This document shows, one piece after another, positions 21,932 through 23,871 of a stretch of DNA of 23,871 bases. The stretch spans positions 1 through 23,871 of the forward strand of contig DMJJ01000009.1 of assembly GCA_003452185.1 (NCBI GenBank), given 5' to 3'. Within the stretch, counting starts at the first letter, position 1. Each line of letters starts with the position of its first letter. The DNA is from Verrucomicrobiales bacterium (lineage in GTDB: Bacteria > Verrucomicrobiota > Verrucomicrobiia > Limisphaerales > UBA11320). A model generated the notes under the pieces. It did no database searches and was not told the origin of the DNA. It worked only from the letters and a program-made list of their open reading frames with translations. The position numbers and the translations under genes are program-made.

Positions 21932-23871
21932 ATGACTGACACTGCTGCTCCGCGTCCGACCCCCCTCCGATCCCTCTGGCTCCGCCGGGGCCTGGTCGGC
22001 GCCGCCCTCCTCGTGGTATTGATCATCCTGCTCTACTTCGTGGGTCTCAGCAGCCCGTTCCTCCGGGGGTTTGTGCTCCCACGCGTCGGCAAGGCCCTCC
22101 ACGCCACCTTGACTGCCGAGGAGGTCTCCCTCAGCCCCTTCTCCTCCCTGACCCTGCGCGGCCTAAGGATCCAAACCTCCGGGGAAATCCCCTTGCTCAC
22201 GACGCCGGAAGTCCGCGTGCGCTATCGTTTGCGCGACATCCTCTCCGGGACCCTCTCCGTGGACGAGGTCACCATCGACTCCCCCATCCTTCAGGTCGTC
22301 CCGACTCCCGACGGACGGGACAACCTGCAGCCGATCCTGGACTCGGCCACCACCACTCCCCCTCCCCCACCCTCCAGCAAGAGAGCCCCCGTGGCGCTCA
22401 ACCTCCATTCCGTCACCCTTCGCAACGCGACCCTTCGTCACACCCGGGCAACGCCCGGCGGGGGCCGCCAGGTGACCGAGCTCTCAGACCTCAACGTCAC
22501 CCTCGACCAACTCGTCGCCGGAGCCCGCGGCAGGCTGCAGATCTCCGCCGGCCTGGGATCCGACCGGACGGGGGCCACTGGGGCGGGGAGCCTTCGCGCC
22601 ACGCTGAAGGGGGACCTGGACCTGGAGCTCGACGCGGGGTCCCTCCCCCGGCTTGCCAAGGGGGGGATCCGGGTTGCCGTGGCGCGGGCGGAAGGGGAAT
22701 TCGCCCCGATCGCGGGATTCGCCTCCGCCCTGCAGGTCGATGTCACCCCGTCCGAGATCCGGCAGCTTTCGCTGCGGCTCGAGCAGGGGGGCAAACCGCT
22801 GGGGGGCGTCCTCCTCACCGGACCGTTCGATCCCGCGAGGCTCGAAGGAGGGCTGAAGCTCACCTTGCAGGGAATCGACCGGCAGTCGCTGGCGGCCATC
22901 TCCACCCTCACGGGTCTGCCCCTTGATGCGGCGTCGCTCGGTGCGGAGACCGGGGTCGAGGTTTCCGCCGGCGGCACCCGGGTCCGCGTCAACGGTTCGG
23001 CCTCGGTTGCCGGGCTCCGTCCGGCCAGGCCGGGCACTGAAACCCCGATCCTCAACCTCTCGAGCCGCTTTGATGTCACGGCCGACCTGCCCGCGAAAAC
23101 CGCCCGCCTCGACCTGCTCGATCTTGGTGCGAACCAGGCCGCCAAGCCGCTTCTCCAAGGCCGGCTCACCGCCCCCATGACGGTCTCCTGGGGCGGAGCC
23201 TCCGCAGCCGCGGGAGAGGCCTCGCTGGAGCTGACGATCACCGGTCTCAATTTGACGGAATGGCGGGGCCTGACAGGCGACTCCCTCTCCACGGGCCTGG
23301 TGGAGGGGAAAGCCCGGCTTCAAACCCAGGGGGCCTCCACCGCGCTCCGGATGCAGGCCGACCTTCAGGGAACGGACCTGTCCATTCGGAGCGGCACCAA
23401 CCTCGTCGCGCAGCTGGGACTGCAAGTCCAGCTGGCCGGCTCGGCATCGACCCAGGGAACGCTGCAGGTCGACAGCCTGAGGATCAACCTTGCTAAGGCC
23501 GGACAGGCGGCCGCCGCGGTGGAGGCCTCCGGGGGATTTACCCGCGCGACCGGGGCCTTCCAATCCCGCGTCAACCTTCGGCTCACCCCCGAGCGCCTGC
23601 TGGGATCGGGCCCGCGCGAGGAGCTCCAGATCGGTGTCGCCGGCGAAGGATCGATCTCGAACACCGTCGCAGAGGTCACGCGCCTCCTGCTTCTCCTTCC
23701 CTCTGGGGGGCGATCCACCAATAACGAGGTCGCGATGAAGGGGAGATTTGATTTCACCGACCGGTTGGCCCAGCAGGCCTCGCTTTCCGCCCGGGCCGGC
23801 GACCTTGACCTGACCTGGCTTCACCAGGTGGTGATGGCCTCCCGTCCCTCGGCCCCCGCGGCTCCCACCCC
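21932..23871 (+). CDS. AsmA/TamB-like envelope protein, 3' end cut by window edge
   Basis: At least 646 residues of a large protein that runs off the right edge. A short cytoplasmic start (MTDTAAPRPTPLRSLWLRRG) leads into one membrane helix (LVGAALLVVLIILLYFVGLS), and the rest lies in the periplasm. The next segment, LPRVGKALHATLTAEEVSLS, LTLRGLRIQT, VDEVTIDSPILQVV, matches the start of AsmA/DUF748/TamB-type proteins, whose long beta-taco bridges help carry lipids between the membranes. Repeated beta-strands such as DLNVTLDQLVAG and LNLSSRFDVTADL continue to the edge. The start is ATG 21932; an ATG at 21921 is followed almost at once by a stop in its frame. No Shine-Dalgarno is seen. It is divergent from the sulfotransferase across a 168-bp gap. 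Confidence 0.88.
   Translation, partial: MTDTAAPRPTPLRSLWLRRGLVGAALLVVLIILLYFVGLSSPFLRGFVLPRVGKALHATLTAEEVSLSPFSSLTLRGLRIQTSGEIPLLTTPEVRVRYRLRDILSGTLSVDEVTIDSPILQVVPTPDGRDNLQPILDSATTTPPPPPSSKRAPVALNLHSVTLRNATLRHTRATPGGGRQVTELSDLNVTLDQLVAGARGRLQISAGLGSDRTGATGAGSLRATLKGDLDLELDAGSLPRLAKGGIRVAVARAEGEFAPIAGFASALQVDVTPSEIRQLSLRLEQGGKPLGGVLLTGPFDPARLEGGLKLTLQGIDRQSLAAISTLTGLPLDAASLGAETGVEVSAGGTRVRVNGSASVAGLRPARPGTETPILNLSSRFDVTADLPAKTARLDLLDLGANQAAKPLLQGRLTAPMTVSWGGASAAAGEASLELTITGLNLTEWRGLTGDSLSTGLVEGKARLQTQGASTALRMQADLQGTDLSIRSGTNLVAQLGLQVQLAGSASTQGTLQVDSLRINLAKAGQAAAAVEASGGFTRATGAFQSRVNLRLTPERLLGSGPREELQIGVAGEGSISNTVAEVTRLLLLLPSGGRSTNNEVAMKGRFDFTDRLAQQASLSARAGDLDLTWLHQVVMASRPSAPAAPT

Noticed and set aside
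1..23871. CRISPR array, tRNA, rRNA or mobile element
   Set aside because: No regularly spaced repeats, cloverleaf-like sequences, ribosomal RNA or transposase/integrase motifs were found by eye.

Overview
This 23.9 kb window is GC-rich and tightly packed, with most genes on the minus strand. It looks like a diderm bacterium, most likely Verrucomicrobiota. The supporting signs are a Tat-exported DUF1501 protein, a DUF1080 (3-keto-disaccharide hydrolase-like) protein, large secreted proteins whose tails resemble those of verrucomicrobial exported proteins, LPS-core-type glycosyltransferases, a DUF4410 lipoprotein and an AsmA-like envelope protein. Planctomycetota is a less likely alternative. 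I see no tRNA, rRNA, CRISPR array, transposase or integrase. Clear Shine-Dalgarno sequences are rare.

Layout, left to right. (1) 1-1127: 5' part of a DUF1501 gene that runs off the left edge. (2) 1305-4136 (minus): the most interesting unit. A sigma70-like promoter and a SAM-I (S-box) riboswitch with a readable antiterminator/terminator precede a threonine synthase-family PLP enzyme, a CysO/MoaD-like sulfur carrier ending in Gly-Gly, a stand-alone NIL-domain protein and an unknown acidic protein. (3) 4428-6027 (minus): gcvT-gcvH of the glycine cleavage system, without gcvP. (4) 6478-6924 (plus): a small four-helix membrane protein. (5) 6968-11157 (minus): a 1092-residue secreted seven-bladed-propeller protein overlapping a DUF1080 protein by ATGA. 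(6) 11334-11651: a small CBM48/AMPK-type protein. (7) 11813-17112 (minus): a NitT/TauT-type ABC importer (binding protein, ATPase, permease) followed by two LPS-type glycosyltransferases and a DUF4410 lipoprotein, with three ATGA overlaps. (8) 17199-18104 (plus): an EamA/DMT transporter. (9) 18109-21763 (minus): a TPR-sulfotransferase and a secreted protein. (10) 21932 to the right edge (plus): an AsmA/TamB-like protein.

How it fits together. The riboswitch ties the threonine synthase-like/sulfur-carrier/NIL operon to S-adenosylmethionine level, so its product should be a methionine precursor rather than threonine alone. My leading hypothesis is homocysteine synthesis in which a protein thiocarboxylate delivers sulfide to O-phosphohomoserine (or a related activated homoserine) on a threonine synthase-fold enzyme. 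This would be a methionine-side counterpart of the mycobacterial CysO-CysM route. The riboswitch and the gene neighbours can be read directly in the sequence; the reaction is inference. Two other genes have possible sulfur links, the NitT/TauT importer and the PAPS-type sulfotransferase, but nothing in the sequence places them in the same regulon.
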